This document shows, piece by piece, positions 35,391 to 44,144 of a stretch of DNA of 64,000 nucleotides. Below the pieces are notes generated by a model. That model was given only the letters and a program-made list of their open reading frames with translations, ran no database searches and was not told the origin of the DNA. Positions within the stretch are counted from its first letter, which is position 1, and every line of letters begins with the position of its first letter. Source of the stretch: Nostoc foliaceum FACHB-393 (GTDB lineage Bacteria > Cyanobacteriota > Cyanobacteriia > Cyanobacteriales > Nostocaceae); NCBI RefSeq assembly GCF_014698505.1, contig NZ_JACJTD010000033.1, forward strand, positions 25,418-89,417. Reading direction: 5' to 3'. The position numbers and the translations under genes were made by a program.

Positions 35391-36332
35391 ATGAAAAACA
35401 TAACATATTATTGTCAACGGCTGGCTGAATTAAATGTGAGTAATAGCCGTAAGCGTGGTAACGCTCAATACAAACCAATACTAGTTTTATCTGTAATTGA
35501 TTTGATTGCGCGAGGTATCATTACTACTAACGAGATTCCAGTTTCAGACGAATTAATTCAAACATTTGAGAGGTATTGGAATGTAATCGGTTCTCCGTCT
35601 TACAAAGGTGGTTTACACTATCCTTTCTTGCATCTGCAAAATGAAGGCTTTTGGTACTTGAAATTTAAGCCTGAATTTAATGGGTTACAGCCAAAAACAA
35701 TTAACAAACTAAAAGAGGCTGTTGAATACGCATATCTAGATGGTGAATTATTTAACTTTTTGCAAGATGAGTTTTACAGAAAAGAACTAATTGATGCACT
35801 TGTGGCAGCTTTCTTTTCTGATAATGAAAATGATATAGAGTCTATTTTACAAATAAATCAAACTTTTCAAGATGACGCGGTAAATATAGAACAAATAATT
35901 GAAACAGGAAATTTAGAGCCTAATCCAAGATGGAGCTTGAAACGAGCAGTTATTAGAAATGCTTTTTTTAGGAAAGCAATCGTACACGTTTATGACTACA
36001 GATGTTCCTTCTGTGGACTAAAAGTAACTAAAAAGGTAAATCAAAATATTGTGGATGGCGCACATATCAAGCCATTTTCACAGTTTTATGATAATAAAAT
36101 TCATAATGGAATTGCTCTTTGTAAAAATCATCATTGGGCATTTGACAGGGGTTGGTTTGCTGTAGATGAAAAATACAAAATTATAGTTAGTAATGATTTG
36201 GAAGAAGCATCTCCCCATGCTAAACCTATGAAAAATTTTCATGGTGAAACAATACTTCTACCAAATACAGAGCAACACTTTCCACAACAGGAAGCGCTGC
36301 AATGGCATCGCCAAAATATATTTCAAGCATAA
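35391..36332 (+). CDS. HNH endonuclease with probable sulfur-binding domain (ScoMcrA-like type IV restriction enzyme)
   Basis: 313 residues. The N-half ('NSRKRGNAQYKPILVLSVID' then 'GGLHYPFLHLQNEGFWYL') resembles the SBD pattern of phosphorothioate-binding restriction enzymes (xPHKPLLLLxxL...YPFWxLxxDGLWxL). The C-terminal HNH has 'YDYRCSFCGLKV', the catalytic 'VDGAHIKPFSQFYDNKIHNGIALCKNHHWAFDRGW' with zinc cysteines and the HxxP/NG/H residues. Such enzymes cut DNA carrying phosphorothioates. Residing beside the host's own dnd genes it would need to tolerate self-modification, or recognise a different context. Convergent with dndB, which ends one base further. Confidence 0.75.
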   Translation: MKNITYYCQRLAELNVSNSRKRGNAQYKPILVLSVIDLIARGIITTNEIPVSDELIQTFERYWNVIGSPSYKGGLHYPFLHLQNEGFWYLKFKPEFNGLQPKTINKLKEAVEYAYLDGELFNFLQDEFYRKELIDALVAAFFSDNENDIESILQINQTFQDDAVNIEQIIETGNLEPNPRWSLKRAVIRNAFFRKAIVHVYDYRCSFCGLKVTKKVNQNIVDGAHIKPFSQFYDNKIHNGIALCKNHHWAFDRGWFAVDEKYKIIVSNDLEEASPHAKPMKNFHGETILLPNTEQHFPQQEALQWHRQNIFQA

Positions 36333-37931
36333 TTACAGGATAGGTGGAAGTCCTACAGCTTTCGGTTCAACAAACTCGCCATCAAAACCTATTGTTTTAT
36401 TTTCAACAGTCCTAGCATCCGCCAAAGCCTTACGAAGTTCAGCACGTTCCATCTGTTCCTGAATTCCACCCAGGATATAAACCAATAACTTCGCCGCCAA
36501 ATCTCGTCCAGCAACCTGCACTCGCTTTTTATTTGGGTCATACAAAACCCCATACCAGAGAGATTGGGGATATTCCATACCACTAAAACCACCTTGCTGG
36601 TCAAACTTCCGCAGTTTCTTAAAAATATCTGCGAGGGAAAAACCTTTTTTAAAAACCAAAATTCCCAAAGCTTGCGCTAATGCAACTTGAGCAACTGGAC
36701 GGAAAAGCATATTTCCTTCACCTCCATCCTTCTCAAAGCTGAAGCGCCGTAAAGCTGGTGTATCCTCGTGTTCTAAAATTTTATAACTAGAAAGACTAGC
36801 CAAAGAATCAAATAGCTTTTTAAATTCCTCAATTCCCTGCTCAATTTCTTCATCCTCTGGACGCATGGGAATTAAACCTTTCTCCAAGGGTTTCCAGTGA
36901 GGAAACTTTTGAGCCAAATATCGCTCAGACATATCTTGTAGAGCTTGCAAAGTGGTCAAAACTGTAGAATTGGAAGCGACTGTTGCACTATTCCAATTAA
37001 CACGAGGATTGCGCTCTTGTCGTTGTTCTAATAGTGGATGTGTAACTGCAATTTTTCTAGCAACGATCGCAAAACCATCATCCTCATTCAACTGTGTTAG
37101 TTGCCCTTTAGTCAACGGTGCAGCCATCAGGTTGACATGAACAAAAATCGATCTTACCCTCCGCCTCGCCTGGGTGCGAGTTTCCCCAGCCGCTACCGCA
37201 CAGATGAACTCAATACCAATTTTTTCCTTGGGTAAATTTTGCAAGTAAGCAAGGTCTACTTGATACTTTTCTATCAAATCATTGACTGTAATAAAACTGT
37301 CATCAGCACCTTTATCCTTTTTATAACGCTGGAGTTTGCGAGTTTTAATTAACTCCATCAACCCCTGTACACCCATTAATCGGTGTTGACCATCTAGCGC
37401 ATAAATAGTTACATCATCCTCAGAAATATTTAGCAGACCTACTTTAGCATCTTTATCTAGGGGGATGAAATCTGTAGTAGACTTAATGGCGCGTCCTTCA
37501 CTATCCCACTCAGCAGCTTTAGGATTATCTACCCACGGTTGATTAATTACTACCAACACTGGGGGAAACTTATGGTTGTGTCGAGCCGCCAAATACTGCA
37601 CTAGTGGCGCTTGACGTGACCAATCAAGGGGACGCTGTTGAATTTCATCAATACTATCTGCGTCAATCTCGACATTATCAGTTTCAGGATTATACTTTTT
37701 TTGAAACAGAGGTAAGCCAGAGGCGAAGTGAACCCGACCTGCAAACCATTCCAGTGTAACAGAGCTAACATAAGCCTCAGTACCACCCATCTCGGTTTTT
37801 TGAACGAGAATCTGATCTTTTCTCCCTAAAAACTTCTCTAGGAGTAAAGCTAGTACCTGTTTTTCCTTGTTTTCCCGTTCCAGATATTCTCTAGCAATGT
37901 CAGCAGTGGGGTCAGATAGACTATCTTTCAT
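36333..37931 (-). CDS. dndB: DndB, DGQHR-domain regulator of DNA phosphorothioation
   Basis: 532 residues with the signature DGQHR motif in 'IYALDGQHRLMGVQGLMEL' (about residue 180), followed by 'RVRSIFVHVNLMAAPLTKGQLTQLNEDD', typical of the DndB/DGQHR family. DndB is not needed for sulfur incorporation but represses the dnd operon and affects modification levels. It is longer than the better-known 350-380 residue forms. It is divergent from dndC, so the 181-base gap with its palindromes is the natural place for autoregulation. Confidence 0.88.
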   Translation of the reverse strand: MKDSLSDPTADIAREYLERENKEKQVLALLLEKFLGRKDQILVQKTEMGGTEAYVSSVTLEWFAGRVHFASGLPLFQKKYNPETDNVEIDADSIDEIQQRPLDWSRQAPLVQYLAARHNHKFPPVLVVINQPWVDNPKAAEWDSEGRAIKSTTDFIPLDKDAKVGLLNISEDDVTIYALDGQHRLMGVQGLMELIKTRKLQRYKKDKGADDSFITVNDLIEKYQVDLAYLQNLPKEKIGIEFICAVAAGETRTQARRRVRSIFVHVNLMAAPLTKGQLTQLNEDDGFAIVARKIAVTHPLLEQRQERNPRVNWNSATVASNSTVLTTLQALQDMSERYLAQKFPHWKPLEKGLIPMRPEDEEIEQGIEEFKKLFDSLASLSSYKILEHEDTPALRRFSFEKDGGEGNMLFRPVAQVALAQALGILVFKKGFSLADIFKKLRKFDQQGGFSGMEYPQSLWYGVLYDPNKKRVQVAGRDLAAKLLVYILGGIQEQMERAELRKALADARTVENKTIGFDGEFVEPKAVGLPPIL

Positions 37932-37970
37932 GTTAAATTTTAAAAACAGAATAAGATTATGTCGTTTAAT

Positions 37971-37988
37971 TATCCAAAAATTTGGATA
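37971..37988. promoter_or_regulatory. Candidate operator: perfect 8-bp inverted repeat TATCCAAA-AA-TTTGGATA
   Basis: It lies 40 bases upstream of dndB ATG and 125 upstream of dndC, in the divergent control region. The arms match perfectly with a two-base spacer, as expected for a dimeric repressor site. DndB or another regulator could bind here; this is inference. Confidence 0.5.
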
Positions 37989-37996
37989 TTAGTAGT

Positions 37997-38014
37997 AAAG
38001 TTTTTAAAAACTTT
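37997..38014. promoter_or_regulatory. Candidate operator: 18-bp perfect palindrome AAAGTTTTTAAAAACTTT
   Basis: A perfect palindrome 8 bases after the TATCCAAA repeat, in the dndB/dndC divergent region. AT-rich, so chance is more likely than for the first repeat, but the close spacing of two palindromes and a hairpin is notable. Confidence 0.4.
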
Positions 38015-38019
38015 TCTTT

Positions 38020-38040
38020 AACCCACGGAGGTGGGTTTTG
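38020..38040 (+). terminator. Hairpin in the dndC leader (possible attenuator)
   Basis: Stem AACCCAC / GTGGGTT with a GGAG loop (38020-38037) followed by TTG. It lies about 75 bases upstream of the dndC start, in the likely leader. The T-tract is weak, so it could be a terminator-like attenuator or an RNA-protection structure. Confidence 0.4.
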
Positions 38041-38102
38041 TGTGTGTAGCCGCGAATTCTATTCGCCCTATTCGCCCAGATATTACGCCAGTGTTTCCAG
38101 AG

Positions 38103-38110
38103 AGAAGGAG
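38103..38110 (+). promoter_or_regulatory. Strong ribosome binding site of dndC
   Basis: AGAAGGAG lies two bases before the ATG at 38113, with GAAGG at about 4-8 bases. It is the clearest Shine-Dalgarno sequence in the island and fixes the dndC start. Confidence 0.7.
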
Positions 38111-38112
38111 AA

Positions 38113-39768
38113 ATGACTACAGCACAACAACCAGAAAAGATAGTTCAGCAAACACGTACTGTAGCAGAGTTAGTGGACTATATCCAAGCTCTCACCACTG
38201 AAATTCAAGAATTGTATTGTTTAGATGAGATACCTTGGGTTGTGGGCTATTCGGGCGGCAAAGATAGTACTGCTACCTTACAGCTTATCTGGAATGCGAT
38301 CGCAGCACTACCAGTTGAAAAGCGAAAAAAGACTATTCATGTTATTACAACTGACACACTGGTAGAAAATCCTGTAGTCTCTGTTTGGGTACGCAAATCC
38401 TTAGAAAGGATGAAAGTTGCTGCTCAAGAACAGAAAATGCCCATTGAGCCACATTTATTACACCCAGAAATCAAAGAGACATTCTGGGTAAGCTTGATTG
38501 GTAAAGGTTATCCAACGCCACGAGGAAAATTTCGTTGGTGTACAGACCGTCTAAAAATTCATCCTTCTAACCACTTTATCCGTGATGTGGTTAGAGTAAA
38601 TGGGGAAGTTATTCTTGTTTTAGGTACGCGTAAGGCTGAAAGCATTAAACGTGCTATCTCAATGGAAAAACATCAAGCAGGTAGTCTAAAAGATCGTCTT
38701 ATTTCTGATTCAAGTTCACCTACATCTCTGCTTTACCATAGTGCAAGCTTGCCTAATTCTTTAATTTATAGCCCTATCGAAGATTGGCGTACTGATGAAG
38801 TTTGGATTTACCTAAATCAATGGCAAAACCCTTGGGAATATAGCAACAAAGACTTGTTCACGATGTATCGAGGTGCTACAGCAGATAATGAATGTCCTTT
38901 AGTTGTTGATACTTCTACTGCTAGCTGTGGTGATTCTCGATTTGGCTGTTGGGTTTGCACAATTGTTAGTAAGGATAAATCAATGGAGGCAATGATTCAA
39001 AATGATGAAGAAAAAGAATGGATGCAGCCTTTATTAGATATCCGTAATGAATTAGATAATAGAGATGACCGCGATAAAAGAGACTTCCGTCGCATCTGGG
39101 GAGAAGTCCAACTTTTTGAACGTCATGTAGATGGTGAAACCTCTATTGAACCAATTCACGGCCCCTATACTAAATATTGGCGGGAACATTGGCTTAGACG
39201 ATTATTAGAAGCGCAAACAAAAACCCGTCGGACAGCGCCAGCAAATATGCGCGATATCACCCTAATTACTCTAGAAGAAATGAGCGAAATCCGCCGCATT
39301 TGGCTAGAAGATAAACACGAATTTGATGATAGCTTACCCCGGATTTATCAAGAAGTGACAGGCGAAGAATTTCAAGATCCCCGTCCTGGTGCAGACTATA
39401 GCCTACTAGGTCGTGATGAATGGATAGTATTAGAAGAAATCTGTGAAGGTGACGCGATGCACTTGGAACTCATGGCGAAATTGTTAGACACAGAACGCCA
39501 GTATCGCAAAAAAACTCGTCGTGTGGGGATATACGATACTCTAGAAAAATGTTTTAATACGAGTTCCCGTTCTCCAGAAGATGCGATTAAAAATGCTCGT
39601 TTGAAACGCGAATTAAGCGAAGCAGTTAGTCAAGGTGATGTTGCAAAAGTCAAGCAGATGACTTTGGGCGATGTTGCAGCAATCAATGAAGTCGATGAAG
39701 GTAAAACTGAAAGTGATGAAGAGGTAACTTGGGCAAGTATGAAATTTAAAAAGGAAAACTCAGAATAA
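38113..39768 (+). CDS. dndC: DndC, PAPS-reductase-like sulfurtransferase of DNA phosphorothioation
   Basis: 551 residues. The PP-loop is 'WVVGYSGGKDSTATLQLIW' (SGGKDS near residues 45-50), with 'GKFRWCTDRLKIHP' following. The cysteine cluster is 'CPLVVDTSTASCGDSRFGCWVCTIVSKD' (about 270-300) and probably binds a [4Fe-4S] cluster. DndC activates and transfers sulfur delivered by a cysteine desulfurase (DndA or a housekeeping IscS). No dndA is visible here, so a housekeeping desulfurase may supply sulfur. First gene of the modification operon. Confidence 0.95.
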   Translation: MTTAQQPEKIVQQTRTVAELVDYIQALTTEIQELYCLDEIPWVVGYSGGKDSTATLQLIWNAIAALPVEKRKKTIHVITTDTLVENPVVSVWVRKSLERMKVAAQEQKMPIEPHLLHPEIKETFWVSLIGKGYPTPRGKFRWCTDRLKIHPSNHFIRDVVRVNGEVILVLGTRKAESIKRAISMEKHQAGSLKDRLISDSSSPTSLLYHSASLPNSLIYSPIEDWRTDEVWIYLNQWQNPWEYSNKDLFTMYRGATADNECPLVVDTSTASCGDSRFGCWVCTIVSKDKSMEAMIQNDEEKEWMQPLLDIRNELDNRDDRDKRDFRRIWGEVQLFERHVDGETSIEPIHGPYTKYWREHWLRRLLEAQTKTRRTAPANMRDITLITLEEMSEIRRIWLEDKHEFDDSLPRIYQEVTGEEFQDPRPGADYSLLGRDEWIVLEEICEGDAMHLELMAKLLDTERQYRKKTRRVGIYDTLEKCFNTSSRSPEDAIKNARLKRELSEAVSQGDVAKVKQMTLGDVAAINEVDEGKTESDEEVTWASMKFKKENSE

Positions 39769-39843
39769 TAGAAGACGGGAGTCAACCAAACTACTTAAAG
39801 AACGCTTGAGAAAGTTGGGTTATCTTAAAAAAAGCGAGGTTCT

Positions 39844-40464
39844 ATGATTCAAGCCATACACAAATTAGTAACTTTTGAAGATTTTGCAGCTTGGCGGTCT
39901 GAGGGTGGGAGATACGAATTACATGATGGCGTGATTGTTGAAATAGCACAACCAGTGGGAGATCATGAGGATGTTGTTGGTTTTTTGGCGCTAAATATAT
40001 CTATCGAAATTGGGCGACAAAAACTTCCTTACTTCATTCCAAAAACTGTATTAGTCAAGCCATCTGAAGGGGAATCAGCTTATTCACCAGACATCTTAAT
40101 AATCAATCGACCAAGTTTAGTGAATGAGCCTTTATGGAAAAAAGAATCAACTGTATCTCAAGCTGCATCTATTCCATTGGTTATTGAAGTTGTTAGTACT
40201 AACTGGCGAGATGATTACTACAAAAAATTAGCTGATTATGAAGCTATAGGTATTCCCGAATATTGGATTATAGATTACGCGGCTATAGGTGCTAGGAAGT
40301 TTATTGGCAATCCTAAGCTGCCTACTATATCCATTTATCAATTAATTGATGGTGAGTATCAAGTTACTCAATTTAAAGGCGATACCCATATTGTCTCGCC
40401 TACTTTCCCAGAATTGAATTTAACCGCCGAACAGATTTTTCAAGCTGGAGGTGTGCAAATCTAG
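39844..40464 (+). CDS. Uma2-family (DUF820) endonuclease-like protein
   Basis: 206 residues of the PD-(D/E)xK-like Uma2 family, very abundant in cyanobacteria and of unknown function. 'KLVTFEDFAAWRSEGGRYELHDGVIVEI' is the typical N-terminus, 'SAYSPDILIINRPSL' has the acidic residue of the nuclease core, and 'PLVIEVVSTNWRDDYYKKLADYEAIGIPEYWIID' has the E-x-K-like core. It separates dndC from dndD, which are normally adjacent. It may be a recent insertion or a functional accessory. Confidence 0.85.
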   Translation: MIQAIHKLVTFEDFAAWRSEGGRYELHDGVIVEIAQPVGDHEDVVGFLALNISIEIGRQKLPYFIPKTVLVKPSEGESAYSPDILIINRPSLVNEPLWKKESTVSQAASIPLVIEVVSTNWRDDYYKKLADYEAIGIPEYWIIDYAAIGARKFIGNPKLPTISIYQLIDGEYQVTQFKGDTHIVSPTFPELNLTAEQIFQAGGVQI

Positions 40465-40657
40465 CCACGCTTACCAACACAGAGACAGATACAATCGCAT
40501 TTCTTAACAGTTAGTGATGGTATTATCTATATTTCATAGACAATATTTTTTATCAATGCGTCAGACAAAACCATCTAATTAATATTATCTGATTCCTTTC
40601 ATCACAAACTTTCTGCTTCTGCGATCGCTGTCTAACTCATGTTAATCTTAAAAATCA

Positions 40658-42646
40658 ATGATATTTCTTGAACTCGTTCTACAAAACTTTGGCCCCTACA
40701 GTGGGAAACAGGTAATCAATCTTAACCCAAAAATCGATGAGGAAAGCTCACACCCAATTATCTTATTAGGTGGGATGAATGGCGGCGGAAAAACCACCCT
40801 TATGGATGCGATTCGTCTCGCTCTTTATGGCGCTCGTGCCCAATGTTCTACCCGTGGTAATTTAAGTTATAGTGATTTTCTCAATCAATGTGTTAACAAC
40901 AAAATAGATCCAGTTGCAGACACCCGAATTGAGTTGCTTTTTGAACATATTGAAAACGATAAACCAATAAAATACCGTGTTGTTCGTAGTTGGACAAAAA
41001 ATCCTAAAGATGGTAAAGACACATTAGGGATTTTAGGTGACAGTGATACATGGCCTGATGCTTTAGTTAATATCTGGGATGAATATATTGAAAATCTCCT
41101 GCCATTAGGTATTTCCAACTTATTTCTCTTTGATGGTGAACAAGTTAAAGAACTTGCAGAACAGGAAACACCACCACCAGTTGTAGTAGATGCAATTCGT
41201 GGACTTTTAGGTTTAGAGTTGGCAGATCGTTTAGCAGTTGATTTAGATATTTTAGTTAACCGTAAACTTAAAGAAGTTGGTAATAGTAAGGATTTAGCAA
41301 ACCTAGAGGAAATTGAAACTAGGTTAACCCAACAGCAAGAAGATTATCAAACCACAGAAAAGAAAGTAGAAATTCTCAAAAATCAGGTAGAAGAGTTAGA
41401 ACAGAAGCAGCAAGAAGCTTTTGATAAATTCATTTCTGAAGGTGGAAAGATTGCCGCAGAACGCAATCAACTAGAACTACAGCAAAATACAAAAACTGCG
41501 GAAATTGAACAAGTACGTCAGTCGATGTGTGAATTAGCGGCTGATGTTTTACCTCTGGCATTAATTCCCAATTTGCTCAATCAGGCGCAAGCACAAGGAG
41601 AAAAGGAATTTCGCCATCAACAGGTACAAATTTCTAAAGATTTGTTACTTGAACGAGATCAGCGTTTACTCGCTTGGCTAAATCAAGTAGAAATTTCTCC
41701 GATACAAGTTGAAAAAATCCAATCATTTTTAATCCAAGATGTAGATAGTTTATATGCAAAGACTCTCCAGGCAGAAGCACCTTGGTTATTAGCTGATGAT
41801 GAAGCTTTAAGTCAACTAGATAATCTCATATATCACTTACAAAATTCTAAACTTTCTGCAAAAGAGAAATTAGCTATTCTTAGAAATAAAGAAGAAGAAA
41901 TTCATACTTTAGAAAGGCAAGTGCAAACAGCAGCAGCACCAGAAGATTATACAAAGCTGCGTCAAGCACTAGAAGCGGCACAAAATCAAGTTGTTGAAGC
42001 TAAAGCAAATTACGAAACAATCCGCCGCCGTTTAGCTGAATTAGAAACTATTATCGCCAAGTCAAAAAGAGAATTAAGTGATTATACTGTAGAAAATATT
42101 AAACATAAAAATAGTGAACATATTATTACTTCTGCGGCTAAAGTTCAAAACACACTTAAGATTTTTCGTGAAAAATTAACCTTGAGAAAACTCAATAAAT
42201 TAGAGGAAGAAGTTAAAAATTGCTTCCTTTATCTTCTCCACAAATCAGACTTAGTGCATCGCATCACTATTGATACTAAGACTTTCAGCCTTTTGCTTTA
42301 CGATTTAAATGGTAAACCTGTTCCTAAACATCGTTTATCAGCAGGTGAAAAACAACTACTTGCGATCGCATTCCTCTGGGGTTTAGCCAAAGTCTCTGGA
42401 CACCGCCTACCAGTAGCAATCGATACGCCACTAGGTAGACTAGACTCCTCTCACCGCAGCAACTTAGTTGAACGTTACTTTCCATCCGCAAGTCATCAAG
42501 TGATTTTGTTATCTACGGATACTGAGATTGGTAAGAAAGAAGTGGAAACACTGCGAGAAAACGAAGCGATCGCACGCGAATACCTGCTCAAATACGACTC
42601 CTGCACCCGCCAAACAACAGTGGTAGAAAATCAATATTTTTGGTAG
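40658..42646 (+). CDS. dndD: DndD, SMC/RecN-like ATPase of DNA phosphorothioation
   Basis: 662 residues. The N-terminal ABC half has 'IFLELVLQNFGPYSGKQVINL' and Walker A GGMNGGGKTTLMDAIRLALYG. Coiled coils cover about 190-290 and 380-480. The C-terminal half has the ABC signature 'LSAGEKQLLAIAFLWGLAK' and Walker B 'PVAIDTPLGRLDSSHRSNLVERYFP'. DndD probably nicks or remodels DNA to allow sulfur incorporation. It follows the Uma2 gene with a 193-base AT-rich gap. Confidence 0.93.
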   Translation: MIFLELVLQNFGPYSGKQVINLNPKIDEESSHPIILLGGMNGGGKTTLMDAIRLALYGARAQCSTRGNLSYSDFLNQCVNNKIDPVADTRIELLFEHIENDKPIKYRVVRSWTKNPKDGKDTLGILGDSDTWPDALVNIWDEYIENLLPLGISNLFLFDGEQVKELAEQETPPPVVVDAIRGLLGLELADRLAVDLDILVNRKLKEVGNSKDLANLEEIETRLTQQQEDYQTTEKKVEILKNQVEELEQKQQEAFDKFISEGGKIAAERNQLELQQNTKTAEIEQVRQSMCELAADVLPLALIPNLLNQAQAQGEKEFRHQQVQISKDLLLERDQRLLAWLNQVEISPIQVEKIQSFLIQDVDSLYAKTLQAEAPWLLADDEALSQLDNLIYHLQNSKLSAKEKLAILRNKEEEIHTLERQVQTAAAPEDYTKLRQALEAAQNQVVEAKANYETIRRRLAELETIIAKSKRELSDYTVENIKHKNSEHIITSAAKVQNTLKIFREKLTLRKLNKLEEEVKNCFLYLLHKSDLVHRITIDTKTFSLLLYDLNGKPVPKHRLSAGEKQLLAIAFLWGLAKVSGHRLPVAIDTPLGRLDSSHRSNLVERYFPSASHQVILLSTDTEIGKKEVETLRENEAIAREYLLKYDSCTRQTTVVENQYFW

Positions 42647-42715
42647 TAGATATCGTCTAAAAAAAAATATTTACAATAATACATATCACGATCTTTGGAA
42701 AGTAGATAAGCAATT

Positions 42716-42940
42716 ATGAACTCGCCCCATGTATTAAAAATAGAGAATGACCTACGTGTTCTGTCATTAGAAGAATTAGAATGGTTATTAGAACGGATCG
42801 CAAAACAAGTGCAAGAAAGAAAGCAAATATCAGATAACTTTACTGATGTAAAATATATGAAGGAACAACTAGCTACAATGGCTAGTGATTTAGATATGCA
42901 GCTAGAAATTGCCGCTATTAATAATGAATTGGGGTTATAA
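42716..42940 (+). CDS. Small antitoxin-like protein
   Basis: 74 residues, largely helical and acidic: 'LRVLSLEELEWLLERIAKQVQER' and a C-terminal 'ATMASDLDMQLEIAAINNEL'. The C-terminal segment is like that of small cyanobacterial proteins encoded beside PemK- or PIN-type toxins. No toxin gene follows, so it would be an orphan. The convergent hydrolase gene ends 6 bases downstream. Function unknown. Confidence 0.55.
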   Translation: MNSPHVLKIENDLRVLSLEELEWLLERIAKQVQERKQISDNFTDVKYMKEQLATMASDLDMQLEIAAINNELGL

Positions 42941-42946
42941 AAAATT

Positions 42947-43621
42947 TCATATCTGCCATAACCCTTTTCTAACTAACTCTGGTAAGTAGTCGAAGCACTT
43001 AGATGGGCTATGGCTTTTACCTATCAGATATGTTGCATCTTCATTGGCAATTCTAGGGTGATACTCTTTTATTGGTTTCCGTCCACAAGCATTCTGTCCT
43101 CCTTCAGCTATTTTGAATATATATTTTAATGTTTTATCATCAGAGCTATATACATTGATTAAGTTTCCTGTGATCTGGGAAGTTACATATCCCCAATCTT
43201 TGCTACTATCTCTACGAACAGCACCAGCTAGAAGAATCACATTTTCTAATAAATGTTGTTTTTCTGTCCAACCTTCCATGCAATAATAAGCAACACGCGC
43301 CCCTAATGAATGAGCCATAAGAGAGACATTTTTTTCAGAAATTTGATTACGAATCAAATGAGGAAAGTAATCTCTCCCAACTCGTTCTGCACGATATTTT
43401 GTTTTATGCCAGTGACCAAGACCAAAACCCATAAGAGAACTTTCAAAAAGACCAGAATCCCACCATAAATGATATACAGAATGTCGCCAACCAGCATTAT
43501 TTAAGGCATAAAGCAAATTATTGTTTCTCACTTTTTCTTCGCTTAAATATCCATCTATAAAAACTAAGGCTTTTGAACTGTCTGCTGGGCGTGAAAGAAG
43601 TCGCAATTCAGGGCTTTCCAT
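42947..43621 (-). CDS. Alpha/beta hydrolase, DUF726-like
   Basis: 224 residues. 'SKALVFIDGYLSEE' is the first strand with oxyanion region, the nucleophile is the Ser of 'VSLMAHSLGARVAYYCM', 'NVILLAGAVRRDSSKDWGYV' and 'NLINVYSSDDKTLKYIF' hold the likely catalytic Asp, and a late 'IGKSHSPS' gives the His. The 'W..V...I.G.LINVYS.DD..L' pattern is that of DUF726/TMCO4-type hydrolases, usually found in eukaryotes and bacterial effector-like genes. It lies antisense inside the dnd operon, between dndD and dndE, divergent from dndE with an 85-base gap. Confidence 0.65.
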   Translation of the reverse strand: MESPELRLLSRPADSSKALVFIDGYLSEEKVRNNNLLYALNNAGWRHSVYHLWWDSGLFESSLMGFGLGHWHKTKYRAERVGRDYFPHLIRNQISEKNVSLMAHSLGARVAYYCMEGWTEKQHLLENVILLAGAVRRDSSKDWGYVTSQITGNLINVYSSDDKTLKYIFKIAEGGQNACGRKPIKEYHPRIANEDATYLIGKSHSPSKCFDYLPELVRKGLWQI

Positions 43622-43706
43622 TAATTATTCCTTGGCCAAAACTTAAGACATACTCTTAGTTTTCCCAGCAGTATTATTTCTATATCACTATTTATTTATA
43701 AAAACT

Positions 43707-44093
<387 letters not shown>

Positions 44094-44101
44094 AAGGATA
44101 T

Positions 44102-44138
44102 TAGTTGACTGTTAACTGTTCACTGTTAACTGACAAAT
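44102..44138. repeat. Short tandem-type repeat between dndE and the methyltransferase gene
   Basis: GTTGACTGTTAACTGTTCAC followed by TGTTAACTGAC, a heptamer-based repeat of the Nostoc/Anabaena STRR kind (unit CTGTTAA with variation). It fills nearly the whole intergenic gap. Confidence 0.45.
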
Positions 44139-44144
44139 AATATT

